Positions 1 to 12,500 of a DNA stretch of 64,000 nucleotides are shown piece after piece. The number at the start of each line of letters is the position of its first letter. Within the stretch, counting starts at the first letter, position 1. Origin of the DNA: Phylloscopus collybita (Eukaryota > Chordata > Aves > Passeriformes > Phylloscopidae); NCBI GenBank assembly GCA_027886175.1, contig JAJNNQ010000023.1, forward strand, positions 6,899,001-6,963,000. Direction: 5' to 3'. The notes beneath the pieces were generated by a model. That model had not been told where the DNA came from. It saw only the letters and a program-made list of their open reading frames with translations, and made no database searches. A program made the position numbers and the translations under genes.

Positions 1-1150
1 CTGTTTCCACAGCGGGGGCACCGGGAGAGGGGGGGACTCGCCCGCTCCGCACGAACCGGGGGCGGCCGGTGGGGACGCGCCCGCTCCCTCCGCGGCCGCT
101 GGGTAGCGCTCGGGGCCGCGCCGTCTCCCCGCCTCCCCGGCTCGGGCTGCCCCCGGCTCTGCCGAGCGCCGCCGCCGCCGCTCACTCCGCCGCCGCACAG
201 CCCAGGAGAAGCAGCAGCGGCCGGAGCGCCGAGAGGGGTCGGCGCGGCGCCGCCAGCCCGCCCGCCGCGCAGCGCCGGCGGCTCCGAGCGGGACCCCGCG
301 CCGCCTCCCGACGCTGCCGCACTTTCCCCCATTCCCCGCCGGGGACGAATCCTCTCTCTGTCGCCCGGAGCCGCCTAGGAGGGGATGTCCCTAGGCAAGA
401 GCTGAGCGCTGGGGAGGGGCCGCCCCCCGCCCCCAAACTTTTCGCTCGGCCCCGGAGCGGCGGGGACCCGGCCCCCATGGAGCCCGGGCGGGCAGGAGGG
501 GCCGGGGGCGCGGCGCCCTGCGCTTCCCGTCCCCTTCCCTGACGCGGGGCGCAGCGCTCGGGGAGGGGCTCGGCTGCCGGCTCCGCTCCGGATTTGGTGG
601 TCCCGGCTCCGCACGTCCCTGGGGAAGCTGCCGATGGTGGGGAGCTGCCTGCGGACCGCCCCCAGCCTCACGAGGAGCCTTTCACCCCGGCGCCTTCGCC
701 TCCCCCTGAGCAGCACTGCTGCGGGGATCCCTGCGCCGAAGCCGCCCGGATTATAAAGTCGGGGAAGTTCTCCCCCCGCAACCCCCTCAGCTTGTCTCGG
801 CAGAGCCATGGCCCGGCTCCAGAGCTGGGGGCTGCTCTGCTTCGCCGTGCTTGCCCTGCCCGGCCCCCCGGGAGCCGGCGCCCAAGGTAAGGGGATGCGG
901 AGGGCGGCGGGAGATGGACCATGGAGAGATGGGGGGTCCCCGCGCTGCACCCCTCAACCGAGCCTGTTGCTACCCCGGGCTGGGAGATCGGTGCTCCAAT
1001 CGGGGGGGTGGGAGCGAGGAGGCTCCGAAGCTCCTACCGGGGGAAGAGCAGCATCCGTGATATTTGCAAAGCCTCCCCGGAGCCAGGACGCGGGGCCCGC
1101 CGGTGCTGGGCGCAGCGCGGTGTCCGTCGTGGTTCAGGGGGACGAGCAGC
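1..1150 (+). promoter_or_regulatory. SDK2: CpG-island promoter and 5' UTR region of SDK2
   Basis: The first kilobase is extremely GC- and CpG-rich and ends just after coding exon 1, as expected for a CpG-island promoter. A TATA-like TATAAA lies at 752-757, about 50 bases before the start codon. If used, it would give a very short leader, so starts further upstream in the island are as likely. Open reading frames on both strands here reflect high GC content and are not genes. The transcription start cannot be placed from sequence alone. Confidence 0.6.
808..886 (+). CDS. SDK2: SDK2 exon 1: signal peptide
   Basis: The ATG at 808 follows GCC (GAGCCATGG, a good Kozak context) and opens a 26-residue leader: MARLQ, then a leucine-rich hydrophobic core, then a Gly/Ala/Pro-rich end before the cleavage region at GAGAQ. 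The exon ends at CAAG with donor GTAAGG in phase 1. It joins exon 2 to give [11 protein letters not shown], the expected mature N-terminus of Sidekick proteins. The leader differs from mammalian SDK2, which is normal for signal peptides. Confidence 0.85.
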
Positions 1151-4100
1151 GGGGCTCTGCTCTGCCTCCCCGTTCCCCATAAGTGCCCTCAGGCTGGGGT
1201 TAGGGGGAACGTGTTGCTCTGAGCATGAGGTTGAGTCTGTGCTGGACCACCTTCCAGAGGGTGAGCAACCCCGAGGGGTAAGGATTGCCCATTCCGCCGC
1301 CCCCGCCCCCCCCCCGGGTTGTACCTCAAAACCCAGGGTGCAAGTTTGGGGGATTCCCAGGGAGAAGCTCATACCCTGATGTTGGTCCCGTGGACTTCCA
1401 GCCACTGGTATGAACTGGCAGGGGGCTGGGGGGTCTGCACCCCCGAGCCCTGGGTGCCTGGGGCTCCCATTGCACCCCAACAATCCTTGGAGGCTGCGGG
1501 GCTGCCGGGCAGAGTGAGCCCCTCTCTGCTCAGCCTCTGGGCTCAGGCACAGCACAAGCTGCTTTTAGCTGCTCCGCTACCCCCACAGGGACATAAAAAT
1601 AGTTTGTGGCCCTTTGGGGTGCAGCTCGGCTTCAGAGGGGCCGGGAGGATCCTGTGGTCCCCTTCCTGGCCGTGAGGGTCCCTGCAGGCCCAGAGAGGAG
1701 GCTCCTGGCTGGCAGGGCTGCAGCGTGGCTGCCTCTGTCCCTGCGCTTGGGCTGAGCAGATCCAGACTGGAGATGGGGGGGGCACAGCTGAGCGCAGCGC
1801 CGGGGGTCCTCACCCACGACATTTCTTGCCCTTGTTTGTGGCAGCAAGTGGAGCCAGAAGTCCCTGTGCGCTCCCGTGCTCCCGCTCCCCCTGAGCCTCC
1901 CCCAGCACTGCTATAATTTCTCAGTAATTAAGTTCAGAACATAACATCTAAAGCGGCAGTATATTATCCGGGCAGGCCCTGTGTGGGGAGCTCTGAAGGT
2001 CTCTTTGATTGATTCACTCCCTTGCCGAGTTTTCTTCTCCTGGCTGGCGTCTCTGGCTGGCGGGTCCCCTGTGATCTGCTCTTTCCCTGTCTGCGGGACA
2101 GGCTCCCGGGGTGACCCAATCTCCTTCCCTTTATCTGTGGGGCTGCGGGGTCTCGCTGTGGGGTGGAAGGTGTGGGGCTGCCTGTGCCCCAGCGCTCGGG
2201 AGGGGTGGGGAAGGGGCTTTGCTCCGCTCTCCTGGCGCAGGAGCCGAGCTTTGCAGCCCTGGCTCTCTGCGGTGCGTGTCACGTCCTCGCGGGCGCTGTG
2301 ACATTGCTCGGTGCCCGGCCCCGGCGTGGCAGCGGCCACGAGCGAGCTGGACGTGCTGGAGGGATCATTTCCAAAGCCTGGCATGTGCCCGCCTCCCCTG
2401 CCGCGGGTGGCACTGGGGATGTGCCAGCAGGGTCACCTCCCGGCTGCAGTGCCCATGGGGTGCCGGCGCTCTCCAGGATGGACGGGGAGCAGGGTGATGG
2501 AGCTGGGAACATTCCCAGCCTGGCATGTAGCTCCAGGCTCTGGTTTGCCCCTCTGTGGTGGGGCAGGCAGAGGTGGCAGTGAGGGACAGCAGCGCTTTGT
2601 GCCGGGGCTATTGATTCTGGCAGCCAAGGAAAATGGGATCAATAAGGAAGGGAAGGAGGAGGCGACGGCGCGAGACCTCCCCGGCCAGGGCGCGGGGCTG
2701 CCCGGGCACGGGGTGAGGCACCTCCCTACCTGTGGTTGGTAAAAAAAAAGGCCCCTTGCTGCCCGTGAGAAAGAGGATGGAAGTTTAATTACAACCCATC
2801 TGTGCTGTGTAATTATTAATTACCTGTGGCAAAAAATAACTTATTGATTAGGGGCCTGGCGCTAATTACCCGGAGCCCAATGCAGAGCCGGGGGAAGGCT
2901 CAGCCGGCAGCGCTGCCCGGGTGGGAGCTGTCGCAGTGCGACCTATGCCAGGCCCGGGGACTGTGCCAGGGCTGGGGGCACGGGCAGCCCACCCCGCCAG
3001 CAAAAGCCCCTTCAGCTGATGAACAAAGCAATAAAGGGCTCCTCAAGAGCTGGGGGGAGTCTGGGGGTCCCCAGCCCTCTTCTGCTCACTTGCTGTAGAT
3101 TTTCTGCCACCCAGAGATGTGGTTTCCCCCCATCCAGTGCTGGGGGTGCAGCCTGGGACCCCCCATGCTGGCACAGCACCTCTAATGGGATTGAGGAGGC
3201 TGCGGCCAGTCCCAGGAGGGATTTGGGCAGCTTAAGGTTCCAGACGGGATTTGGGGCAGGGGCCTGCCATGGGCAGCTTCCACCAAAGAGGCTTATTAGA
3301 GATGGCAGCAGGGGAGTTCCAGCATCTTCTGTGCCCGTGTGTGGGGCTTGGGCACGTCTGCACACACGGTGCCCTGTGGGGCTGGGCGGGAGGGGGCAAG
3401 GACGAGCCCCTGCCCTTCCTGGGGACGTGGTGCTGGTGCCAGGTTCACGCCAGGACTTTGGTGATGGGAGCTGCTGGTTCAGGACAGGAGGGGATGGCCG
3501 AGCGCGGGGTCTCCTGCCCTGGCTCCCCTGTCCCTGCCCAGCACTGCCACATTCGCTGGTGGCCTCGTGCAAGGCTCTGGCTCAGGAAGGAGAGTGGCTT
3601 TTAGGGGAGAGGAAGGGAAGATTAAAATTTGATGCTGCTTGGGAAGCCATTAGTGCCTGGGCACAGTGATGATGAAATTTTGATGACCTGATAACCGTAA
3701 GGGAGGGGGATACGGTCTGGTCCCGGGCAGGCTGTGCCACTGTGCCTGTCACTGCCCTGGTCCCCAAAGGTTTGGGGTGCCAGCTGAGGGAAGGAACAGG
3801 CAGGATGAGAGCTGTCAGTGGGGTGGAAATGGCACTTGTGGGCAGGGAAAGCTGGCGGTGGCTGAGCAGCTCCTGCCCCGGTGCCATCCGGGGACCAGGG
3901 TGAGTGACAACGTCAAGTGCTGCTGGTCCCTTAGTGAAGGGGAATGGGCTGCGGTGGCATTTCCGCCCAGCGGGAGCACAGGCAGGAGCTCGAGGAGAGC
4001 GGGAAGGAGGGAGCAGGCGGATGCTTGGCTGCTTGAGAACCTGGGAAAATGCTGATAATTAAACCGGGAGGAGGGAGGCCGGCGGGTGCTGTGACAAGGG

Positions 4101-7100
4101 GTGACCCTGCCTCTGCCACTTCACGAGCTGTGTCCTTGTCCCCAGCCTGTGCCTGTGGCTGGTTCCCGCCTGGGGATGAGCTCCAGCCACACACACATTG
4201 CTGTAGGCCCTACGCCAACTGGTTTGGGGGTGTGTTGGTTGGAGCAGCAGCACAGGCAGTTCCTGGGGTGAAATGGCCCCATGGGGCAGCACCGTGTGGG
4301 AGCAGAACCCCCTGGGTGCTGGGTGGGTGGGTGAGCGGAGGGTGCCCTCCCCTCTGAGGCCTTGTTACTGCCCCAAGCTCATTAACGAGTGGCTGGCGTG
4401 TGGCTGGGTGAGAAACGGCCGGGGAGAAATATGCTGCTGTCAGTGGTGATGTGATTGTGCTAACGAAGGGCGAGCTGAGCCCCTGCCGTGCCCGCGGTTG
4501 TGCCAGGGCTGGTGGCTCTGGTGCTCCGCTGGTGCCTCATGGCACTGGGCCTTGGACTTCCAAAGCAGCCGGGGGGATCCAGCAGCCCTGGGGAGCTGGG
4601 ATGGCTCAGGGTGGTGGGCACTGGGGTGTCCTGGGAGCTGCTCTGCCGGTGCAGTGGAGCTGCTGGAAAGGACATGGGGTCAGGATCACTCAGATGTGGT
4701 GGTAATGCCAGGGACCACCCTCATCCCCGTGGCTGCTGCTCTGAGTTGGGGTTCCCCCCATCCATGGAGGTGGATCCAGCCTCAGGATGTGTTCCTATCA
4801 CTCTGCCCGGCAGGAATGTGCTGGCAGCAGCTTCCAGCCGTGCTGGCCATGCTTGGCATCCCTCATAGCCCCCTGGCATCCCTCACACCCCGAGCATGCT
4901 GGCGATGCTACTGGCATGGGCACTGCCCTCAGCACCCTCCCTGGGTTTGAGGACCGGCTCTTGGGGGTGCATTTCCCACCCCTGCACCCCTCTCCCAGTG
5001 CTACCTCACCTTCCAGCCCCTCTCCCCAGCCTGGCTCCCAGCACCTGCCTGTGCCCCGGGCAGGCTGTGGCCCCCTTGGCGGCCCCTGCCCCACCCTCCC
5101 CTCGCCCCCAGCCCCGGGGGTGCAGGAATGCCTGCCTGGAAAGCCATGCCGGGCTCGGGTTGCCTGGGAACTGGGAAACCTGATCCCTGGGAACGGGGGC
5201 CGAGGGCAGGGGACATTCCCGGGCTGCAGCTGGTCCCCGGCCCCTTTGTCTCTCTGCTCTGATGAGGCCCCCAGGAATGGAGATTTGGGGCGTGGGGGCT
5301 CTTGGCTCGAGCAGGGCCGTCCCCGGGGACACTGGGGCTGGATGCTCTGGGGTGTCACCTTCACGTGTGGACCAGTGCCACCACCATGGGCCAGGTTGGA
5401 CAGGGCTTGGAGGAACCTGCTCTAGAGGAAGGTGTGCCTGCCCATGGCAGGGGTGGGACGAGATGAAGTTTCAGCCCCTTCCAACCCAAACCATTCCAGG
5501 ACTCTCTGCAGGCCCTGGGATCAGCTGCTGCTGCATGCCAGCAGCTGGGCATCCCGGCTGGCCACAGGGATGGCACGGTGGCCATTCCAGGAATGCTGGG
5601 GTCCCCCGTGCTGAAGCCACTCTCCCTCCCTGCCTGCTGGCCGTCATTGTCCCCACCACCCACCCTGACACATGGTAGCTCCTGAGCATGGCTGGAGCTT
5701 CCCTCCAGTCTGGGCAGCAGGGGGAAACTGAGGCACAGGCCAGGGATGGTGGTGGGGACGGTGGGATGGGGACAATGGGGCTGGCTGGTGTCTTGCTGCC
5801 TGGTGGCACTGGGGACAGCGGGAAGGGGACCCACGGGAGCTGCTGCTTTGGCTCCCATCCCTCTCTCCCGTGCAGAAGCCCCGGGTGTAGGGAAGCCTTG
5901 ATGAGTTTGACCATTAGCAGAAGAAGCCGCTGAGCTAATTTTAGCCCTGGTAGCTAATTGCTTTCTGCACTGCTGGGTGAGCCCACAACCTGCCAGTCCT
6001 CAGCTGTAACCTTGAGCCCTCCCGGCTCCCTGCACCTTGGTCCTGCCAGGGCAGGGAGCAGGATGGGGATCCTTCTGTGGGGTCACTGGGCCCTGGAGGG
6101 GTTTCTCTGGGACATTGGGGGGTACAAAGCTGGGAGGGGTTGGGGTGCCTGGCAGGGTCCTGCTGCCCGTAGCTTGGGGCGGTGTCCCTTGTGCCTTGTG
6201 TGGAATGGGGACACGTGGTGTGGGACGACTCTGGCTGCCAGGGGTGGCCATGGGGTGTGGACTTCATGTGATGGGTCCGTGACTAATTTCCTTCAGCTTG
6301 ATGAAGGGAAATGCTGGGTTTGGACCCCCTTAACTGGGAATTGCTGGATCCAGAGGGCAAGAGTAAGGCTGGGGACACACGTGCTCCCTGTTCCTGGCTG
6401 CGGGACGGAGCTCTTCCCGGGACGCCCCATCCTGCAGGCCCACCCCCAGCACATCCCAGCTCATTGACTGGAATCTGGGGCACGGGCTGGGGGTTTCTGG
6501 GGACATTTGTGTTCCTTCTAGGAGCCCATGTCCCCCTGCAGGGAGCAATCCAGTACTGGGTGCTGCGGGTGGCTGCCCCCAGGGGTCTCTGCAGGGTGGG
6601 TTGCTCCATGCTTCCCCTCCTCCTCCTCCTCCTCCTCCTCCTCCTCCTTGCCTGGGCTTATCAGGAGTCAGGCTCAGAGCTTGGAAGGAGGTGACAGGGT
6701 CCTGCCTGGATCTGGCATCCCCAGCTGCTGGCAGTCCATGAAGGGCTGGTTGGGGATGGAGCAGGATGCAGAGACGACGCCGGCTCCTGGCCCAGCGTGG
6801 GGCTGGGATGGATGGATGGATGGATGGATGGATGGATGGATGGATGGATGGCAGGCTGGCTGGCTGGCTGGCTGGGGGGGGGGCTGGGACCGGCGGACAC
6901 AATAGCTCTGGTTTCAGCACCCCGCCTCCTGCATGCCTGAAAAACAGCTGATGGCCGTGAGGGGGATGAAATGGGATTAGCTGCTGCTTCCAAAGGGAGC
7001 GCGTCCTCCCGAGCTGGACAATGCGCCCGCTCTGCCCCGCGTCCCACCCCAGCCCTGCCCAGAGGGTCTCGGCGCTGTCCCCTGCCCTGGCTGTCCCCGG

Positions 7101-9468
7101 CGGGACCTGCCACCCTCCCGTGCGCTCCAGCACTGGGCGCTGCACAGACTCCCGGGGCTGCTGGAGACCCTGGGGCGGCGTGGGCGCTTCTCGGTGCTAC
7201 CTCCAGCACCAGCAGCTCCCAGGGGAGCTGTTGGGCTGGCAGGAGCTCGGAGCTGTGCCACCCCGGCCACCACTGGGTGCCCGCCCTGGAGCCCCGTAGT
7301 GAAAGGGAGAGGCGAACCTCGTGGCACGAAGGGCTTGGCAGGGTGGGCACCTCTGCCCCGGCCCGCCCGGTGTGTGCCGGGGCAGGGCGGGGACCCGCGG
7401 GGTGTCCCGGGGCGGGAGCCACGCGCGGCCGCAGCTGCGGCGCTGCCGGGGCGTGCGGTGCCGTGCTCGGTGGAGTGAACTGATGTTTATTTTGATAATG
7501 AGTTCTCAATGCATTCGCAAACTAATAAAATCAACTCATTAGGGTGGGATGTTTCGTTCCGAGCTCTGCCGCCGTTGGGAGCGCCCTCCCCAGCGGGAAG
7601 CGCTCGGCACCCGGCCCCGGAGGGGAGGGAGAGGATGGGTGCCTTGGTCGCCTCCTTGTCTCCGTTTTCCTCTCTGGCAGGGCGGGCGGAGGGGCTGTGC
7701 AGGGCGGTGGAAGCAAGACGCGTGCGGGGAGCAGGGCACGGAGCTGCCGGAGCCCTTCCCCCGGGGCGCCGGGGGACTCTCGCTCGCTTGGCTTCTCCCC
7801 ATAAGCTTCACGTCAGGCTGGAATCGCTGGCGCGGCGTTGGCTGGAAAAGCCCCTCTGGCTGGGAGAGCCACAAGTGTGTGAATAAATGCGGTGACCAGA
7901 GTTTGCTGCGCTGCCCTGGAAATTCAGGGCTGACTGCGGGGGAATGCCAGGCTGCCCGTTCTTCCCCCACCCGAGAACGGAGCTGTCTGGGAAGGAAAAG
8001 CTTGGGGAAAAAAAAAAAAAAAAAAAGCTTTTCCAAGGAAAACTCATGTTTGCTGTCATGCTACAGCTATTTCTGTTTCAAGTGAGCAATGCGATGACTA
8101 ATTAATACTTAGGAAAAAGGATGTCTGGGCAACACCCCAGTAAATGGGCCAGTACCCGGTGCCCGCTGGCTCGGGGCCATGCCGCGGGGAGGGGGACTCC
8201 GGTCACCAGCATCTTCCATCCCGCCTGGCACGGGCAGAGTGGGAGCTGGCAGGGCTTTTTCCATCCCGCGGGGCTGGGGACGCGATTGCGTCAGTGCCCT
8301 GGGAAGGGCTGAGTGGGGTTTTTCTTGTGGTTTCTCCTCTTCTGTTTTTCTTTCCCCGCCTCGTTGGGATTCTCGGGGCGAAGTCTGGGAAGCGGCTGTT
8401 GTGTGTTTGTCTGTCCGTCTGCTGAGCATCCTGCGGGGCCGGGGGAGGTGGGACACAGTGCCCCTGGCAGGACGGACATCTCAGGTGCTGTGGTGGCTCC
8501 CGCAGGGCAGGCCTGTGGTGGCTTTGCTTTCCCATCCCTTTATGGCCACTGTGACCCCGGGAGTTTCCACGGCTCAGGGCTGTGGTGTCCTTCCAGGAAT
8601 TCCTCGAGGATGCACTCAGCGTGTTCCATGGGGCCAAACCCAGCCCTGAGCTGTGCCGTGCTGCCCTGGGCTTGTGTGTCCCTTGCTGGGGTGGGTGACA
8701 GCGGACATCCCCCTGCGGATGGGGTCTGGTCTCTTGGGACCTCCACCTCACTTGGCAGCTGGGTGTGGAGTCTGTTCCTGCCAAAGCCAGGTGAGGAAGC
8801 TCCGGGTTGTGCTGGGGAGGGCTGAAGTGCAGGACAGGGGATGCACTTTGACCCCTTCTCCTGCCCGGGGGTGTCTGGCTGCTGGCTGGTGGGGGGTCTG
8901 CAGGTGATGTCCATCGATCCTTCCCTTCCTCGGTGTTTTGAAGCCTCTCCCAGGAAAATCAGCCACAGGATCCGGCCCCTCTAATAGCGTTGAGTCACTC
9001 TCCGGGTGTCCGTGACTCACAGCAGTGACCCAGATACGGCGGAGCTGCGTAATCGCGGGCTTCACAGGATTCCTGCCATCGGAAGGAGTTTTGTCCAGAG
9101 CCTGGAGCTCGTTAAACATCCCCAGCCGGGGACGGGGCTGTGTCCTGCGGGGGGACAGGCTCAGCAGGACAAGCAGGACAGTGTCTGTCCGTGCCACCCA
9201 CAGCAGGGCAGCCCTGGGGATGTCCCCTGGGCTGGGGGGGCTCCTGTCCCTTGTCCCCGCCAGGATGATCCCTTTGCTGCAGGTCCCTTCCAGCTCCTGG
9301 CAGCTCCACGCGGTTGGGTTTGGAGCTTCGTGCCCTGGGGCCAGGATTGCGATCAGACTCCGGGCTCCGTGTGCTCACAGCCAGCTGTGGGGGTCCGTGG
9401 GGGCTGCCCGGTGCACAAAGCTCTTCTTGTCGGCCCCGCGGGCTCGGGGCTGGGCGCGCACAAGGCGG

Positions 9469-9510
<42 letters not shown>

Positions 9511-12500
9511 CTGTTTGGGGTTTCCCGGGAGGGAAATGTTGGTTTTTCCAGCCGCAGGGATGGGCAGGCACACAGCCCCGCTGTTCCCGGCCATGGGGAT
9601 GAATAAATCCCTGTTTCCCGGCCAGGGCTGATGTTTCTCCGTTGGTTCCCAGGAGCATTTCAAGCCTTACCTTACCCACCTTTGTCACCGGGGCGCACCT
9701 GGCTGTGTCCCCAGTGCCACAGTGGTGAGGACTGAGGGCTGTCCCGGGCTGTGGTCCATGGGAATCCTGAGGGGATAATGCTGGCATGGCCCTGGGTCTG
9801 CTGCAGGGTCTGCCACCAGGTTTGGGACCCCTGATGACCGGGGACATGGGCTGGGAGCTGCTGGGGTGTTGGAGAAGGGATTGCCAGGGTGAGACTGCAG
9901 GGAAAGGTGGCTTCATCTGCAGCACTGCTACTGGGAGGAGGGAGATTCTGCACCTTTTTCCAACTCCCCTTGTCCTGGGGGAGCTGGGCTCCCCCCTCCC
10001 CACATCCCCCATCCCTGGAGGGGTTCACCCGGGCATGGTGAGGCTGCCCATGGCCCGCTGAGCCTGCCAAGAGCCCCGGCTGTGGAAGAGGAGCTTGTTA
10101 TGGAGCCATCTTGCTTTTAATTAACAAATTAAAATCCTAGTTAACAATCCAGCCCCAGGGCTGTTGGAGGCTGGGAGAAGCTGGAGCGTTTGTTATGGAA
10201 ACAGCAGTTAATTAACAAATAAATAAATAAGTATGGGCCTGGAGACAGATGTGGGAGGAGGAGGAAGGGGCAATGGCAGCGTGGTCGAGGTGTCCCACCG
10301 GCCTGGCCTGGCAGGATGCAGTGAGGGAGCAGGATATCCATCCATCCATCCATCCATCCATCCATCCATCCATCCATCCATCCATCCATCCATCCATTTG
10401 TCCTGGAGGCTGCCACGGTCTGGGTGGGCATTGCCAGCTCAGTTCAGAGCCACTGAGTGCAGGGGGCTCGTGCTGGCAGTGCCAGGACAGATCTGGCCAT
10501 GTTCCATGCCAGGGCCACCCTGGCTGGGCTTGCAGATCCCGGTCTCTGCCTGGGCTTTTCCTGAGCGCCGCCGGCTCCAGGAATCCACCCCCACTCCCCT
10601 GCAGCCTCTACCCCCACCCTGGGACCGGGAAGCAGCAGGACAGATCTCCAGCAGAGATGGATGAGGTGTGACACCGGCAGAACTGCTGTGCAGCCCGCAG
10701 GTGACACCAGGGACTGCAGGAGGAGGGGGCAGTGCTCGAGGGGCAGCGCTCGGGGGCTGCTCCTGCCTCCCTGCGCAGGGACTGCCGTGGTCCCCATTGG
10801 TGTCACCTCTGTCCCGGGGTAGGGCCGTGTGGAGGGTCTGGGGAGTGCTGGGGGCTGCCAGGGAGGGGGTGCAGAGGCTGTGGCCTCCCTGACCGTGCCC
10901 TGCAGTGGTCAGCTTGGATCAGCCGCAGGGATGTCACCGAGAGCCCCGGGCGGTGTCTGCTGCCAGAGGGGATTATCACTGTGGGTGGCTGGTGGGTGCT
11001 GATGGGGCCCTGCGGGGGTTCGAGGTCACTGTGCTGCTCCCCGAGGCGCTGCGGGGTCACCTGGAGGTCTCCCTGCCAGTGTCACAGGCAGGGGTGGCTG
11101 TGGGTGTGACCCAGTGCCACAGGCAGGGGTGGCTGTGGGATGTACTCAGTGCCACAGGCAGGGGTGGCTGTGGGCACCAATGTGGGGATGTGAGCCGGTG
11201 CCTGTGTGAGGACGTGGGTGGCTAAAGGGGTCACCGTGGGGACATGAGCCCTCTGCCAGCCCACACTGGAGCCCTGCAGGGTTTTTGTGGGGTGAGGAGG
11301 GGGCAGAGCCCACATCCCTCCTGCAGCTTCACCTTTCCAAAGGCTTAAGGGAAGGAAATCAGTTTAAGCTGCAGCTCTGCAAATCCTGCCATGTCACACG
11401 GGCGGGAGCCCTGCTCCGCTGAGCAGCTCCTCCAGGTTTGCATCTCCCTCAGCCTCCCCCTTAATCCAGTTACCACACCTCTGCAATCAGCTTACGGTGT
11501 GTAGGGAACCCCAAATCCTCTCCGAGGGAGGTGCAGGGAGCAGAGCAGCGGTGCCAGAGCTCCAGGCTCTGCCAGGCCCAGCCTGGCTCCTCACTGGGGT
11601 GGTAATGGCAGCTCCAGCTCCAGCTCCAGCTCCCCTCCTTTGCCAGCCCTCCTGGGTTCACGGGCACATACATGTCCTTGCACCCTTTATGGGAGGTGTC
11701 CCCACATCCCCAGAGCTACCCAGGACCCAAAAAGCCTTTTTCCCGTGTCAGGGAGTTGCTAAAGCAGCTGCACGGGTAAGCAGGGGGTAAGATGAGCCGC
11801 CCACCTCCAGCCGTGTCCCTCCAGCTGGGCAGGAGCTGTGACCTGAGCCCATGGCCAGCAGCCCCCTCGTGCTGCCCGTGCCCCTTCCCCATGGCAGAGC
11901 AGCAGCTCCCAGTACTGTGGGCAACCCGGCAGCTCGGAACAAGGACGGATGTGTCCTGGCAGCAAGGCCATGGCAGGGCACCTGCTGATGGCAGCTGGAG
12001 GGCACTGGTGCCAGCCCTTGGAGCCTCCCAGCTTTTCCCTCACCACGGGCAGGATGGGCACAGCACCTGGCAGGGCCCTGGGCTCTGCTGCTGGAGGGAT
12101 GTGGCCGCTGGGAGATGCTCCTGCATCCCCGGGCGCCGGCAGCGCTTCCCTGCCCCACAGGGGGGTTTGTTTTTATCCCTGTGATCCCGGTGGGATTGGA
12201 GCCGGGCGAGGGGGGCTGTCCAGGATGCTCTGCCTAGGCTGAAAACCCCCTTAGCTCCTTTTTGGTGTCTCCTGGGTGTCTCCTGGCCCCAGCTGGAGCC
12301 CCCCGTGCCCATCTGAGCCCACCAGGAGGACAGGGACTCCCCTGCCAAGAAGGAAAATCATGTCCAGCCCTGTTGTTTTCCACATGGCAAAGGAGGGGGC
12401 TGGAATGAGCAGCCTCAGAAGCTGCAGGGCACCATGTCCCCCTCTGTGGCTGCTGTCTGGGAATTCTGTGGGGTTGGGGAACTAGCGCCTCAGAGATGGG

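Noticed and set aside
69..542. A 157-codon ORF upstream of SDK2
   Set aside because: It lies in the CpG island with low-complexity Arg/Pro/Ala composition and has no homology that I recognise. It is more likely promoter or 5' UTR.
752..757. TATAAA as the definite SDK2 TATA box
   Set aside because: Its distance to the start codon would leave only about 25 bases of leader, and CpG-island promoters usually lack TATA boxes. It is kept only as a possibility in the promoter entry.
10208..10393. MDGWMDG-type and [12 protein letters not shown] peptides
   Set aside because: They are translations of tetranucleotide microsatellites; the same occurs at 6806-6851 and 24114-24165.
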